This document shows, one piece after another, positions 25,741-35,186 of a stretch of DNA of 38,298 nucleotides. The DNA is taken from positions 1 through 38,298 of the forward strand of contig JAJRQQ010000022.1 in assembly GCA_024280155.1 (NCBI GenBank). Direction: 5' to 3'. The DNA comes from Bacteroidota bacterium. GTDB taxonomy: Bacteria; Bacteroidota; Bacteroidia; Flavobacteriales_D; Crocinitomicaceae. Below the pieces are notes generated by a model. It was not told the DNA's origin, ran no database searches, and worked only from the letters and a program-made list of their open reading frames with translations. Every line of letters starts with the position of its first letter. Position 1 is the first letter of the stretch. The translations under genes were made by a program, and so were the position numbers.

Positions 25741-25960
25741 GAATTAAAAATCATTGCAATAAATATTTTTTTACGAAGAACTAAAAGTGCATTCATAAAT
25801 TTAGCGGGCACCAAAACACCGCAAAATTCGTAAATTTAAACAACTGTTTGAGGAGGTACGACGAGTTTTGTTTCAATTAGAATTGAGGATGATTTTGGTC
25901 GTTAAATTTATGACAGCACTAGACTTTTTTGTTACTTTTTTCGGCAATGGAAAAAAGTAA
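25741..25960 (-). repeat. Dispersed repeat, copy B (inverted relative to copy A)
   Basis: This ~220-bp block is almost identical to the reverse complement of 3882-4104. It occupies most of the 364-bp gap between the divergent ABC ATPase and SDR genes. The right end is a hairpin at 25932-25960: TTACTTTTTTC and GAAAAAAGTAA (11-bp perfect stem) around loop GGCAATG. Unlike copy A, no direct repeats or TGTCC...GGACA ends flank it, so only the inner repeat is shared. I see no promoter or gene in the remaining gap sequence. Confidence 0.85.
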
Positions 25961-25972
25961 GAATAAAAAATT

Positions 25973-25996
25973 TTACGAAGAACTAAAAAGTGCATT
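25973..25996 (-). repeat. Dispersed repeat, end fragment D
   Basis: This 24-bp stretch (starting TTACGAAGAACT, ending GTGCATT) repeats the first part of copy B (25771-25793) and matches 4049-4072 of copy A with no mismatch on the opposite strand. It lies just behind the copy B hairpin, as if a second tandem copy began there and was truncated. Confidence 0.75.
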
Positions 25997-26070
25997 ATTT
26001 GAAAAACAACAATCTATAAAATATTTGATGAATGTATTCCAGAAGAAATAAATATGATTATCTTTCTCTC

Positions 26071-26841
26071 ATGAAAACAGCATTAATTACAGGAGCATCG
26101 AGTGGAATTGGAAAAGAATTCGCTTATTTATTTGCACAAGATCAATACAATTTAATTTTAGTTGCTCGAAATGAACTTGCACTTAATGAACTTGCACAAG
26201 AATGTAAAGGGAAGTACAACATTGAAGTAACTGTTCTTCCACACAACCTTTCTGTACCAGGTGCTGGAATTGCATTAGCAGAGAAAATAAAAGAATTAGG
26301 TATCACAGTTGATGCGCTTATCAACAATGCTGGTTTTGGTGATTATGGCAATTTTGCTCATTCTGTCTTAAAGAAGGGAATTGATATGGTTCAATTAAAC
26401 GTCGTTAATTTGACCGAACTTACATTGATTTATTCGAAAGAAATGGTTCAACGCAATGAGGGAGAAATTCTGAATGTTGCTTCAACGGCTGCTTTTCAAC
26501 CTTTACCAAAAATGGGGATTTATGCAGCAACAAAGTCATATGTTCTTCACTTAACAGAAGCCATTCACTTTGAAATGAAAGGAACCAATGTTCATGTAAC
26601 AGCATTATGTCCAGGTGCAACAAAAACTGGTTTTGAAAAAGCCGCAGAAATGGGTGATGCTAAATTATTCGAAAGCGCTGTGATGGATGCCAAAACAGTT
26701 GCTAAAGTAGGTTACACAGGTTTGAAAAAGAATAAAATGTATGTTATTCCGGGTGCTAAGAATAAAATTTTAGCATTTGCAACTGATATGACTCCTTTTC
26801 GGAAATTAAAAGTTTGGTTAGCAGGAAAAATTGTTGGGTAA
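26071..26841 (+). CDS. Short-chain dehydrogenase/reductase (SDR)
   Basis: 256 aa from ATG 26071 (MKTALITG); the ORF is open to 26032 but those 13 residues precede the canonical start. Cofactor loop TGASSGIG at 7-14, NNAG at 85-88, and catalytic Ser138, Tyr151 and Lys155 (YAATK) are all present: a complete classical SDR. Arg at LVARN favours NADP(H) (inference). The substrate is unknown; the closest recognised type is the YqjQ/DltE-like group of ketoacyl-reductase relatives. It is a single gene, convergent with arsM. Confidence 0.9.
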   Translation: MKTALITGASSGIGKEFAYLFAQDQYNLILVARNELALNELAQECKGKYNIEVTVLPHNLSVPGAGIALAEKIKELGITVDALINNAGFGDYGNFAHSVLKKGIDMVQLNVVNLTELTLIYSKEMVQRNEGEILNVASTAAFQPLPKMGIYAATKSYVLHLTEAIHFEMKGTNVHVTALCPGATKTGFEKAAEMGDAKLFESAVMDAKTVAKVGYTGLKKNKMYVIPGAKNKILAFATDMTPFRKLKVWLAGKIVG

Positions 26842-26940
26842 AAAGCGAAATAAGTAATCAAACAAAGTAATGCAAAAATTCAATCAGAAGAAACAGTATT
26901 GAATACAACTTCCCTCGAAACTCAATTCTTAGGTTTAGTT

Positions 26941-27912
26941 CTAACAACAACCTCCACCGTCGTAGAAATACGTCGATTCAGAAATATAAATATCATCTCT
27001 TTTCAATGCTTGAAACTGTCTGGCTGTTTTATCACAAATTGCCAACGGAGAATTTTGCATCAATGTATGACCTGCTCCATCGTCATAAAACTCATCATCT
27101 CCATAATAAATGGCTGTTTTTCCTGTAAAAATACATGGCCCATCTGGTAAAACAGGATCTTTTATTGCACAAACCTCTACACTTTCCAAGAAAATCAATT
27201 TATCTGTATCGTAATGAGCAGGATCTAAAACTCTATACGGACGTTTAGCACGAACTTCAATTGTTCCAAAACCTGCATCTGTTAACATCTTAATATATTC
27301 GTCTAATGGCAAAGAACCGCTTAAACATAAAGCACGTAAACGTTCATCATTTTTTAATGATTCTGGCATTGGGTCCTCAGTAACTGGGTCAGAAAGAACT
27401 AATCGACCGTTTGGTTTTAAAACGCGATACATTTCTGCAATGGCTTTCTTTAAATCTTCTTTGTCAAAAATATTGAACAAACAATTTTGTGCAGCAACAT
27501 CAATCGACTCATCTTCCACAGGTAAATTTAAAGCATCACCTTTTCTAACATCAACAAATTCTGATTTAAACCAAGGATTTGTTTTTTCTGCCTCTTTTAA
27601 ATTGTTTTTACACGCATCAATCATTTCATCAACGACATCAATTCCGATGACACCATTTTTCTTTCTACTGAAATAAGAAAATTGGAAAACTTCCATTCCT
27701 CCTCCTACTCCAACGTAAAGTACAGTTGGTTCATTCACTAAATCTCTTGGATTTACAGTACTACCACAACCGTAGTTCATTTCCAACATGATATTTGGCA
27801 TGTCCAATTCTGGTAAAACCCAAACTGGAGTTGTTGTACAGCATAAGCCTACATCTGGTGTTAAAGCTGCTTCTTTGTACACATCATGTGTTGTATCTAA
27901 ATATGACTTCAT
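26941..27912 (-). CDS. arsM: Arsenosugar biosynthesis arsenite methyltransferase
   Basis: 323 aa from ATG 27912 (11 bp after the arsS stop). SAM-binding motif I is LYVGVGGGMEVFQF near 65-78, followed by GIDVVDEMI. Cysteines at 24-25, 49, 144 (AAQNCLFNIFD, the counterpart of the ArsM SNCVINL) and 196 (ALCLSGSLP, the counterpart of the CISGA motif) fit arsenite coordination and methyl transfer. It ends YDGGGCC, a terminal Cys pair that may bind As(III). With the neighbouring ArsS it would convert arsenite to methylated oxo-arsenosugars. The assignment rests on the pairing as well as the motifs. Confidence 0.85.
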   Translation of the reverse strand: MKSYLDTTHDVYKEAALTPDVGLCCTTTPVWVLPELDMPNIMLEMNYGCGSTVNPRDLVNEPTVLYVGVGGGMEVFQFSYFSRKKNGVIGIDVVDEMIDACKNNLKEAEKTNPWFKSEFVDVRKGDALNLPVEDESIDVAAQNCLFNIFDKEDLKKAIAEMYRVLKPNGRLVLSDPVTEDPMPESLKNDERLRALCLSGSLPLDEYIKMLTDAGFGTIEVRAKRPYRVLDPAHYDTDKLIFLESVEVCAIKDPVLPDGPCIFTGKTAIYYGDDEFYDDGAGHTLMQNSPLAICDKTARQFQALKRDDIYISESTYFYDGGGCC

Positions 27913-27923
27913 AATAATTATTT

Positions 27924-28970
27924 TTAAGCAATCGTTCCTGCACAACTAGAACCTGCCCCCGCAGTACACCCATAGCAATGATTATTCACGATTATATTTC
28001 TATTTTCTAATTCTTCGATGTTTAAATCAGACAAATGTTGACCTTCTGTTTCAACTTTCAAATCTAATATTTGATTAAAATCACAATCATACAAAAAACC
28101 ATCCCAACTGATTGAAATTGTATTTCGGCACATCACATTTTCCGCAGCATCTGGGTTGAATGAATCCACCATCAAATTCATATAATCCTCATAACGTTCA
28201 CTTGCCACTAAAAACTCTAAAAATCGACTAATCGGTAGATTCGTAATGGCAAATAATGAATTAAATTCAATATCGAATCCTTCTTTCAATTCTTTTTTAT
28301 AGTCAAGTTCAAGTGCAGCTTGCGAAGGAGGTAAAGATGCTCCTCCAGGATTGTAAACGAGGTTGAGTATGAGGTCAGAATCATCTTTTCCATAGCCCAC
28401 CTTATTCAGCATCTGTAAAGCTTTGACACTATCATTAAACACACCATCTCCACGTTGAGCATCCGTATTTGACTCTGTGTAACAAGGCATTGAAGAAACA
28501 ACTTCCACTTTATGTTTTTTGAAGAATTCAGGAAGGTCGTTGTATTTTTTATTCGCCACAACTATGGTTAAATTACACCGAACAATAATGTGTTTCCTTT
28601 TTTTTGAAAGTTCTTCGACAAACCAACGGAAATTTGGATTCATTTCTGGAGCTCCACCTGTCAAATCTACGGTTGAACAATTCGTTTTGTCAATGGCATC
28701 CAAACAAAGTTCCATGGTTTCCTTGGTCATGATTTCCTTTCGGTCTGGACCTGCATCAACGTGACAATGATTGCAAACTTGATTACACATCTTCCCTAAA
28801 TTGATTTGAAAAATGTCAATTTTCGTAGGTTTTAAAGGAAATAAATCAATCGATTTTAGTGTATCATTAAAATGCTTCACATTCGCATTATTCAACACTT
28901 GAATTTGCGTCTTACTCTCCGACAATTTATGTTTTTGAGCCGCTAATGATTTATGTTTGAGTACAGTCAT
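27924..28970 (-). CDS. arsS: Arsenosugar biosynthesis radical SAM protein ArsS
   Basis: 348 aa. The radical SAM cluster motif CxxxCxxC is CNQVCNHC (Cys62, Cys66, Cys69), followed by VDAGPDR; TVDLTGGAPEMNP is the second SAM-binding stretch. The C-terminus is the DUF3641-type Cys-rich tail (NNHCYGCTAGAGSSC; Cys332, 335, 343), typical of the ArsS family. In characterised systems ArsS couples dimethylarsenate-type arsenic to the 5'-deoxyadenosyl group, giving the arsenosugar core. It is directly upstream of arsM in the same leftward transcript. Confidence 0.9.
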   Translation of the reverse strand: MTVLKHKSLAAQKHKLSESKTQIQVLNNANVKHFNDTLKSIDLFPLKPTKIDIFQINLGKMCNQVCNHCHVDAGPDRKEIMTKETMELCLDAIDKTNCSTVDLTGGAPEMNPNFRWFVEELSKKRKHIIVRCNLTIVVANKKYNDLPEFFKKHKVEVVSSMPCYTESNTDAQRGDGVFNDSVKALQMLNKVGYGKDDSDLILNLVYNPGGASLPPSQAALELDYKKELKEGFDIEFNSLFAITNLPISRFLEFLVASERYEDYMNLMVDSFNPDAAENVMCRNTISISWDGFLYDCDFNQILDLKVETEGQHLSDLNIEELENRNIIVNNHCYGCTAGAGSSCAGTIA

Positions 28971-29023
28971 AATTCTATCCTAAATGAGGTTGACGGAAGT
29001 AAAGTTATCTTCTTACAAAAGAA

Positions 29024-29905
29024 TTAAAATAATTTTTTTTTCCAGCCTTTCCACTTGTATTTCTTTGCGAAAATGAACAAAATAAGTGGCTGAATCAGGA
29101 GAAGTGTCAACCAAGATTCTAAACCAAACGCAGGTGGCGAACGATCGATAAAAAGGGCATCTGTTTGAAATGCTTGCCAATCATTTGTTAGAATCAATGC
29201 AGCAAAAATATTATTCACCGCATGATAACCTATTGAAAGTTCAATTCCTCCATCCATTTGCGTCATAATTCCAAGAAAAAAACCTGTCGTAATATAAAAT
29301 ATCAGTAGAATCGAACCTATTTTTAATACTTCTGGATTTGCTCCATGCAACATGCCACATGCTAATCCGGTAACAGCGATTGCCACCCAGCCTTTCTTCG
29401 ACCATTTTCCTATTGCTTGAAAAAGATATCCTCGAAAAAGCAATTCTTCAGCAGTTGTTTGAATTGGCAGTAAAATAAAAGAAACGAAGAATAAAGGGAT
29501 AAATTTTTCTGCATTAAAATTCCATTCTAAAGGGGCATCATAAAAGAGAGATAGCAATAAACTAATGGTCATCATTCCTCCCCAAAGAAGAAATGCAAAA
29601 ACCAATCTTTTCCAATCGAATGTTTTTCTTGTTGTAAAAACACGGAGGATTGGTCGTTTGTGTAGATACCGTACACAAAGAAGAATAGATACAAAAACAA
29701 ATGAGAAAGGAATAAGTAACAAAGACAAAATGACATTTAAATCAACATCGTCAGGAATACTAATCAAGGAAAATCCGAAGAAATAATTAGCGAATAGCTC
29801 GACAACCATCTGTCCAACGACTAAAGACAATATAGCAATAACAATTGTTAGAATATACGTCCCCGCATTTCCTTGCCCCCTATCCGCTTGTTCTATGAAA
29901 TTCAT
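29024..29905 (-). CDS. CPBP (CAAX/Abi) family intramembrane metalloprotease
   Basis: 293 aa, about eight TM helices. The active-site motifs are complete: EELLFRG (Glu153-Glu154, Arg158), His187 in MLHGANPE, and His228 in GYHAVNN. These are the EExxxR, FxxxH and HxxxN signatures of CPBP enzymes. Related proteins mature bacteriocins, cleave lipidated substrates or serve immunity; no bacteriocin gene is close. It starts three bases after the dnaJ stop, so it is probably co-transcribed with the chaperone genes. Confidence 0.92.
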   Translation of the reverse strand: MNFIEQADRGQGNAGTYILTIVIAILSLVVGQMVVELFANYFFGFSLISIPDDVDLNVILSLLLIPFSFVFVSILLCVRYLHKRPILRVFTTRKTFDWKRLVFAFLLWGGMMTISLLLSLFYDAPLEWNFNAEKFIPLFFVSFILLPIQTTAEELLFRGYLFQAIGKWSKKGWVAIAVTGLACGMLHGANPEVLKIGSILLIFYITTGFFLGIMTQMDGGIELSIGYHAVNNIFAALILTNDWQAFQTDALFIDRSPPAFGLESWLTLLLIQPLILFIFAKKYKWKGWKKKLF

Positions 29906-29908
29906 TGA

Positions 29909-31027
29909 TTATTGAAAAACATCCTTCATTCTTTGAAAAAATCCTTTATCATTATGGTCAGGACTTGGGATAAAGTTTTCGCTTTTTCTTAATTTTTCTA
30001 AGGCTACTTTTTCTTCTTTCGAAACTTTTTTAGGCGTCCAAACATTGATGTGCACAAACAAATCTCCTTTACCATAACCTTGAAGAACAGGTAAACCTTT
30101 GCCTTTCAAACGAAGAACCTTACCACTTTGTGTTCCAGCTTCAATTTTAATTTTGGCTTTTCCACTCACAGTTGGAACCTCGATAGATGCTCCTAGTACA
30201 GCATCTACGAAATTCACATAAGCATCATAATGAAGGTTCTCTCCATCCCTCCTTAAATCAGGATTAGAAACTTCTTCAATGACAACGATCAAATCTCCTG
30301 CAATTCCATTAAACGGTCCTGCGTTTCCTTTTCCTGTAACGCTTAATTGCATTCCATCCTCAACTCCAGCAGGAATATCAATTTCAATTACTTCTTCTTT
30401 GCGAATTAATCCTTTATCATCAGCTCCAGAAGGTTTTTTGTCAATCTTTTTACCAGCACCCTGACAAACATTACACGTTGATTGCGTTTGCATTGCACCT
30501 AAGAATGTTTGAGCAACACGAGTTACTCGACCAGTTCCATGGCAAGTTTGACAATCTTTATACGTTACACCGTCAGCATTAACGAGTTTGTTTACTTTAA
30601 TTTTCTTATGAACACCTTCTGCAATTTCTTGCAAAGTTAATTTCATTTTCACACGAAGATTGGTTCCTCGAACAACTCTCGTTCTCCCTCTACTTCCTCC
30701 GAAAGAACCACCTCCGCCAAATCCACCACCGAAAACATCACCAAACTGAGAGAATATATCATCCATATTCATTCCTTGTCCGCCACCGCCGAATCCGCCT
30801 CGCATTCCATCATGCCCGAATTGGTCGTAACGAGATTTTTTCTCGTCGTTACTTAGAACTTCGTATGCTTCTGCAGCTTCTTTAAACTTATCTTCCGCAG
30901 CAGTATCTCCTTCATTTTTATCCGGATGATACTTTAAAGCTAACTTTCGATATGCTTTCTTTATTTCTGTTGCAGAAGCACTTTTAGCAACCCCTAATAC
31001 TTCGTAATAATCTCTTTTACCGCTCAT
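29909..31027 (-). CDS. dnaJ: Chaperone protein DnaJ (type I-like, four zinc cysteines)
   Basis: 372 aa. J domain at 5-70 with HPD at 34-36; Gly/Phe-rich linker (75-113); the central cysteine region at about 155-195; substrate-binding beta domains and C-terminal dimerisation segment. It activates DnaK ATPase and delivers unfolded clients. Only two CxxCxGxG motifs are present (Cys159/162 in CQTCHGTG and Cys185/188 in CNVCQGAG) instead of four, giving one zinc site. Flavobacterial DnaJ sequences commonly show this shortened form (my recollection). It follows grpE by 31 bp. Confidence 0.95.
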   Translation of the reverse strand: MSGKRDYYEVLGVAKSASATEIKKAYRKLALKYHPDKNEGDTAAEDKFKEAAEAYEVLSNDEKKSRYDQFGHDGMRGGFGGGGQGMNMDDIFSQFGDVFGGGFGGGGSFGGSRGRTRVVRGTNLRVKMKLTLQEIAEGVHKKIKVNKLVNADGVTYKDCQTCHGTGRVTRVAQTFLGAMQTQSTCNVCQGAGKKIDKKPSGADDKGLIRKEEVIEIDIPAGVEDGMQLSVTGKGNAGPFNGIAGDLIVVIEEVSNPDLRRDGENLHYDAYVNFVDAVLGASIEVPTVSGKAKIKIEAGTQSGKVLRLKGKGLPVLQGYGKGDLFVHINVWTPKKVSKEEKVALEKLRKSENFIPSPDHNDKGFFQRMKDVFQ

Positions 31028-31058
31028 TCTTGAACCAATTTATTTTTTCTTAAAAGTA

Positions 31059-31640
31059 TTAGTGTCCTACAACAACTTTTGCAAAACGGATAACTTTATC
31101 ATTCAGTTTGTAACCTTTCTCTACGGTATCAATTACTTTTCCTTTCTCTTTTTTAGTTGGGGCAGGAACTTTTGCAATTGCATCATGAATTTCAGCATCA
31201 AAATCAGAACCTAATGAGTCCATTGATTCTAATCCTTTTGACTTCATTATTGAAATGAATTTATTAAAGATAAGATTGAATCCTTCCTTTACACTATCGA
31301 TATCCTCATTGTTCTCATTGTTCTGGATAGCTCGTTCCAAATCATCAATCACAGGAATTAAATCTCGTAACAAAGAAGCATTTGCATTTAAGATAATGTC
31401 AATCTTTTCTTTATTCGTTCTTTTTCGATAATTATCAAACTCTGCATGAATTCGAAGGTATTTATCATTCAATTCTGTATATCTTTCTTCGCAAGTAGGT
31501 TCGACATTTTCTTCTTTTCCTGATTCAGTATTTTCTTCTCCATTCGATGCTTCAGCTTCTTGGGTAGAATTTTCATCAAGAACAACATTCTCTTGATTTT
31601 GAACTTCTTCTTCGTTATTTATATTTTTATCTTTCGACAT
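31059..31640 (-). CDS. grpE: Nucleotide exchange factor GrpE
   Basis: 193 aa. ATG 31640 (MSKDKN) was chosen over an in-frame start at 31667. The N-terminal ~55 residues are acidic and disordered (Glu/Asn-rich), followed by the dimerisation helix (RYTELNDKYLRIHAEFDNYRKR) and the beta-wing domain ending GYKLNDKVIRFAKVVVG, the GrpE C-terminal signature. It releases ADP from DnaK. It lies upstream of dnaJ in one transcript; dnaK is not in this window. Confidence 0.95.
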   Translation of the reverse strand: MSKDKNINNEEEVQNQENVVLDENSTQEAEASNGEENTESGKEENVEPTCEERYTELNDKYLRIHAEFDNYRKRTNKEKIDIILNANASLLRDLIPVIDDLERAIQNNENNEDIDSVKEGFNLIFNKFISIMKSKGLESMDSLGSDFDAEIHDAIAKVPAPTKKEKGKVIDTVEKGYKLNDKVIRFAKVVVGH

Positions 31641-31702
31641 GATTGTATTATTTTTTTGTTTTCCCACAAGTCAAAAACACTGCCATTGCTAACAATAAGA
31701 CA

Positions 31703-31723
31703 GAGTGTCACTCAATAAGTGAC
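31703..31723. promoter_or_regulatory. Overlapping palindromes upstream of grpE
   Basis: GAGTG-T-CACTC (31703-31713) and GTCACT-CAATA-AGTGAC (31707-31723) overlap, 63 bp upstream of the grpE ATG. They sit between grpE and the preceding membrane-protein gene and could be a regulator-binding site for the grpE-dnaJ operon. It is not the CIRCE element (TTAGCACTC-N9-GAGTGCTAA). Confidence 0.4.
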
Positions 31724-31753
31724 AAAGGTGAAATCTTGTCAGAAAAAGAGTAC

Positions 31754-32278
31754 TTATTTCGTCATCCAATTAAGGTTTCTCGAATACATAAAGATGAATA
31801 AGCCAGAGAAGATTAAATTAAAAATCACAATCACACTCGGTACATCTGAAGGTGAAACATATAGGTAAATCGACATCACAGACAATAAACAGTAAACAAT
31901 GTAAAAGTGAAATCCTTGCTTAAATCCTTTCCACATTTTCATTGCGGCAAAAGCACCAATTGAAGCTACAATAAAAGACAGGGTTGTCGCTAAAAAAAAT
32001 TGATCATTTGCTTGAACCGTCATTGCTTGAATTTGTTCCATCATTGGTATCCATGAGTCCATTCCAGCTTCTTTCAAATCAGCAATTGATTTAGCCATTT
32101 GCACTTTTGATTCAAGCATTGCTTCATCACTCAAAGGTCCAGAAAGTAAACTGGAAATTGATGAAAACACACTCAATCCAGTTGTGATAAATGTTAAAAC
32201 ACATAAAACTGTTAAAAAAGTAGGCCTTGGTTGATTTTCTTGAATCATTCCATTATCCAAATTATCAAATTCATTCAT
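31754..32278 (-). CDS. Hypothetical 4-TM membrane protein
   Basis: 174 aa. Four TM helices at about 20-47, 92-112, 122-142 and 147-165; a soluble, helical segment (about 48-91) with many Met, Lys and Glu lies between TM1 and TM2 and may face the periplasm or cytoplasm. The first 19 residues are polar. I recognise no named family. It begins 11 bp after the hutH stop, so it probably belongs to the same transcript. Confidence 0.8.
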   Translation of the reverse strand: MNEFDNLDNGMIQENQPRPTFLTVLCVLTFITTGLSVFSSISSLLSGPLSDEAMLESKVQMAKSIADLKEAGMDSWIPMMEQIQAMTVQANDQFFLATTLSFIVASIGAFAAMKMWKGFKQGFHFYIVYCLLSVMSIYLYVSPSDVPSVIVIFNLIFSGLFIFMYSRNLNWMTK

Positions 32279-32289
32279 CTTTTTATTTT

Positions 32290-33774
32290 TTAAATTAAAT
32301 TATTCTTTACAAAATTTGTACTTTCCTTCAAAAGTGGATGCATGTAACAGTCAACGTCAATAAAAGGAACAGCTTTTCTATAATCACTTCTCAATTTTTC
32401 AATTTTTGGTGATGACTTTTCTTTTCTAAAATCCATTGCTTGAGCACTTGCCATTAGTTCTACCCCTTGAATAGAAAAACAATTTTGCACAACCTTATAT
32501 AGTTTCGTTGCTGCATTTGCCCCCATACTTACATGATCTTCTTGCCCATTTGAAGAGTCAATAGAATCTACTGAAGCTGGAGAACATAACTGTTTATTTT
32601 GACTCACAATTGAAGCTGCTGTGTATTGAGGAATCATAAATCCAGAATTCAACCCTGGATTTGCTACTAAAAACGCAGGTAAATCTCTTGTTCCAGATAC
32701 TAATTTATACACTCTACGTTCAGAAATCGAACCCAATTCTGCCCAAGCAATTGCTAAGAAATCCATTGAAATAGCCAAAGGTTGCCCATGAAAATTTCCT
32801 GCTGAAACGACGTCATCATCCTCCACAAAAACAGTTGGATTATCCGTTACTGCATTGATTTCTCTTTCAACAATTTGCGCACAATAATCAATTGCATCTT
32901 TCGAAGCACCGTGCACTTGAGGAATACATCTGAAAGAATACGGATCTTGTACATGCTCTTTTGTTCGAGCAATCATTTCACTTCCTTTTAATATCTCATT
33001 GAACTCTTTTGCCACAGATATTTGTCCAATTTGTTGGCGAATTTCATTCACATTCGCTTGAAAAGGGTTAATTCTACCATCATAAGCTTCCAAAGATAAA
33101 GCTCCAATTAAATTAAATTGTTGGTATAATTTCTTTGCATTTGAAACCGCGTAAGAAGCAAAAGCACTCATAAATTGTGTTCCATTTAACAAAGCTAGCC
33201 CTTCTTTTGAGCGAAGAATAATTGGTTTTAGGTTATATTTTTTCAAGAATTCTGAAGAATGGACTTTTTTTCCTTCCATAATCACTTCTCCTTCCCCTAA
33301 AAGAGGCAAAGCAAGATGAGCCAACGGAGCTAAATCTCCAGAAGCACCAAGTGACCCTTGTTCATAAACAACAGGAAAAATTGATTCATTGTACATTAAA
33401 ATTAGACGTTCAATCGTTTCCAATTGTGCGCCAGAATTTCCATGAGACAATCCGAGTATTTTTAAAAGAATCATTCTTCGAACAATTTCATTTGGCACAG
33501 TTTTCCCCATTCCACAGGCGTGTGATTTCACGAGATTACTTTGTAAAGTGCTTAAATCACGCTCAGAAATGGCGGTATTACACAAAGATCCAAAACCCGT
33601 ATTCACACCATATATGAGTTTCCCTCCATCTTTCCCTTTTTGGTCAAGAAAATCACGACAAATAACTATTTGTTTTTTTGCTTTTTCTGAAAGTGCCAAT
33701 GGTACATTTGATTGTAGTATTTCATCCATTTCTGAAATTGAAATCCATTGGTTGTTGATTATAAATTCACTCAT
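32290..33774 (-). CDS. hutH: Histidine ammonia-lyase
   Basis: 494 aa. It eliminates ammonia from L-histidine to give trans-urocanate. The MIO prosthetic group forms from Ala144-Ser145-Gly146 ([14 protein letters not shown]). YGVNTGFG at 55-62 contains the catalytic Tyr, and the Ser-His pair at 84-85 (LVKSHACG) fits histidine rather than tyrosine/phenylalanine specificity. ENxxFHGQP-like NFHGQPLA and the C-terminal [11 protein letters not shown] are also conserved. Its start overlaps the hisS stop by four bases. No other hut gene lies in this window. Confidence 0.92.
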   Translation of the reverse strand: MSEFIINNQWISISEMDEILQSNVPLALSEKAKKQIVICRDFLDQKGKDGGKLIYGVNTGFGSLCNTAISERDLSTLQSNLVKSHACGMGKTVPNEIVRRMILLKILGLSHGNSGAQLETIERLILMYNESIFPVVYEQGSLGASGDLAPLAHLALPLLGEGEVIMEGKKVHSSEFLKKYNLKPIILRSKEGLALLNGTQFMSAFASYAVSNAKKLYQQFNLIGALSLEAYDGRINPFQANVNEIRQQIGQISVAKEFNEILKGSEMIARTKEHVQDPYSFRCIPQVHGASKDAIDYCAQIVEREINAVTDNPTVFVEDDDVVSAGNFHGQPLAISMDFLAIAWAELGSISERRVYKLVSGTRDLPAFLVANPGLNSGFMIPQYTAASIVSQNKQLCSPASVDSIDSSNGQEDHVSMGANAATKLYKVVQNCFSIQGVELMASAQAMDFRKEKSSPKIEKLRSDYRKAVPFIDVDCYMHPLLKESTNFVKNNLI

Positions 33775-35141
33775 TTTTTCAATTTTTCAATCACTTGCTC
33801 TAATGAGAGTCCAATTTGCTCTCCTGTATCCATATTTTTCAGTTGAATTATTCCTTCCTCCATTTCATTCTTTCCAACCAAAGCAATATTTTTCACACCT
33901 CTATCATTGGCATACTTCATTTGCTTCTTCATTTTTGCTGACTTTGGATACATTTCTGAAGAAATTCCATTTTTCCGTATTTCCTTCATTAATTTCAAGC
34001 AATAACTTTGTTCTTCTTCTCCGAAATTGATAAAAAGAAGTTCTAAAGAATTATCTACGGTTGCAGGAAATAAATCTAACTCTGTCAATACATCGTATAT
34101 TCTATCAGCACCAAAAGAAATTCCGACACCTGACATATCTTTCATTCCAAAAATACTAGTCAAATCATCGTATCTTCCGCCTCCACAAATAGATCCCATT
34201 TTCACACCATTTGCTTTCACTTCGAAAATTGCACCGGTGTAATAGTTCAATCCTCTTGCAAGTGTAACATCGAATTCAATTTTTGCTGTACGAATACCTA
34301 ATTCATTCACTTTTTCAAGAACAAATTCCAATTCATTGATGCCTTCAATTCCAATTTCACTTGAAGAAAGAAAGTCTTTCATTTGTTTCAATCTACTTTC
34401 TGTAGAACCTGAAATTTCGAACAAAGGTTTAATTTTCTCGATGGCATTCTCTGAAACTCCTTTTTCAAGTAATTCTTTAACTACACCATCTACACCAATT
34501 TTATCCAATTTATCAATAGCAACAGTGATTGAAATTATTTTATCTTCTTCTCCACAGATTTCTGCAATACCAGAAAGAATCTTACGGTTATTTATTTTAA
34601 TTGTAAAATCGGGTAACTTTAAATTAGAAAGAACTTCATCAAAAAGAAGAACGAAATCCACTTCATATAACAAAGAATCGCTTCCGACAACATCTGCATC
34701 ACACTGATAAAATTCTTGGTATCGACCATGTTGAGGTCTATCAGCGCGCCAAACTGGTTGAATTTGGTACCTTTTAAACGGAAAAGAAATTTCATTCTGA
34801 TGTTGCACAACGAAACGAGCAAAAGGCACAGTCAAATCATAACGCAATGCTTTTTCAGAAAGAGAATTTGAAAAACGAGCTAAATTTCCATCTTCCAATG
34901 CTTTTAAATCCGCTTTCCGAACTTTTTCGCCAGAATTTAGAATTTTAAAAATCAAACGATCTCCTTCTTCACCGTATTTTCCCAATAAAGTCGAAGACAA
35001 TTCAAATGAAGGTGTTTCGATTGGAGAAAATCCATAAACCTCAAATGATTTACGAATGGTGTTGTATATGTAATTTCTTTTTGCAACTTCTGCAGGTAAG
35101 AAATCTCTTGTTCCTTTCGGAATGGATGGTTTTTGTGCCAT
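33771..35141 (-). CDS. hisS: Histidyl-tRNA synthetase
   Basis: 456 aa class II synthetase. Motif 1 region at the N-terminus (GTRDFLPAE...), motif 2 [20 protein letters not shown], HisRS-specific [15 protein letters not shown] and motif 3-like [11 protein letters not shown] are all visible. The C-terminal anticodon-binding domain is at about 360-456. It charges tRNA-His. It is upstream of hutH with a four-base overlap, so translation of the two is likely coupled, and 45 bp downstream of the amidohydrolase gene. Confidence 0.96.
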   Translation of the reverse strand: MAQKPSIPKGTRDFLPAEVAKRNYIYNTIRKSFEVYGFSPIETPSFELSSTLLGKYGEEGDRLIFKILNSGEKVRKADLKALEDGNLARFSNSLSEKALRYDLTVPFARFVVQHQNEISFPFKRYQIQPVWRADRPQHGRYQEFYQCDADVVGSDSLLYEVDFVLLFDEVLSNLKLPDFTIKINNRKILSGIAEICGEEDKIISITVAIDKLDKIGVDGVVKELLEKGVSENAIEKIKPLFEISGSTESRLKQMKDFLSSSEIGIEGINELEFVLEKVNELGIRTAKIEFDVTLARGLNYYTGAIFEVKANGVKMGSICGGGRYDDLTSIFGMKDMSGVGISFGADRIYDVLTELDLFPATVDNSLELLFINFGEEEQSYCLKLMKEIRKNGISSEMYPKSAKMKKQMKYANDRGVKNIALVGKNEMEEGIIQLKNMDTGEQIGLSLEQVIEKLKK

Positions 35142-35186
35142 TATTATTTAATTAAGGTCGTAAAATTAAGAATTAAGAACGAATAA

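Noticed and set aside
29024-29905. CPBP protease as part of a bacteriocin or abortive-infection system
   Set aside because: No precursor peptide, transporter or immunity gene lies next to it; its neighbour is dnaJ.
31703-31723. CIRCE/HrcA site before grpE
   Set aside because: Arm sequence and spacing do not fit TTAGCACTC-N9-GAGTGCTAA.
33548-34030. 160-codon plus-strand ORF across hutH/hisS
   Set aside because: It is antisense to two well-supported genes and hydrophobic/serine-rich as expected from the complement of AT-rich coding sequence.
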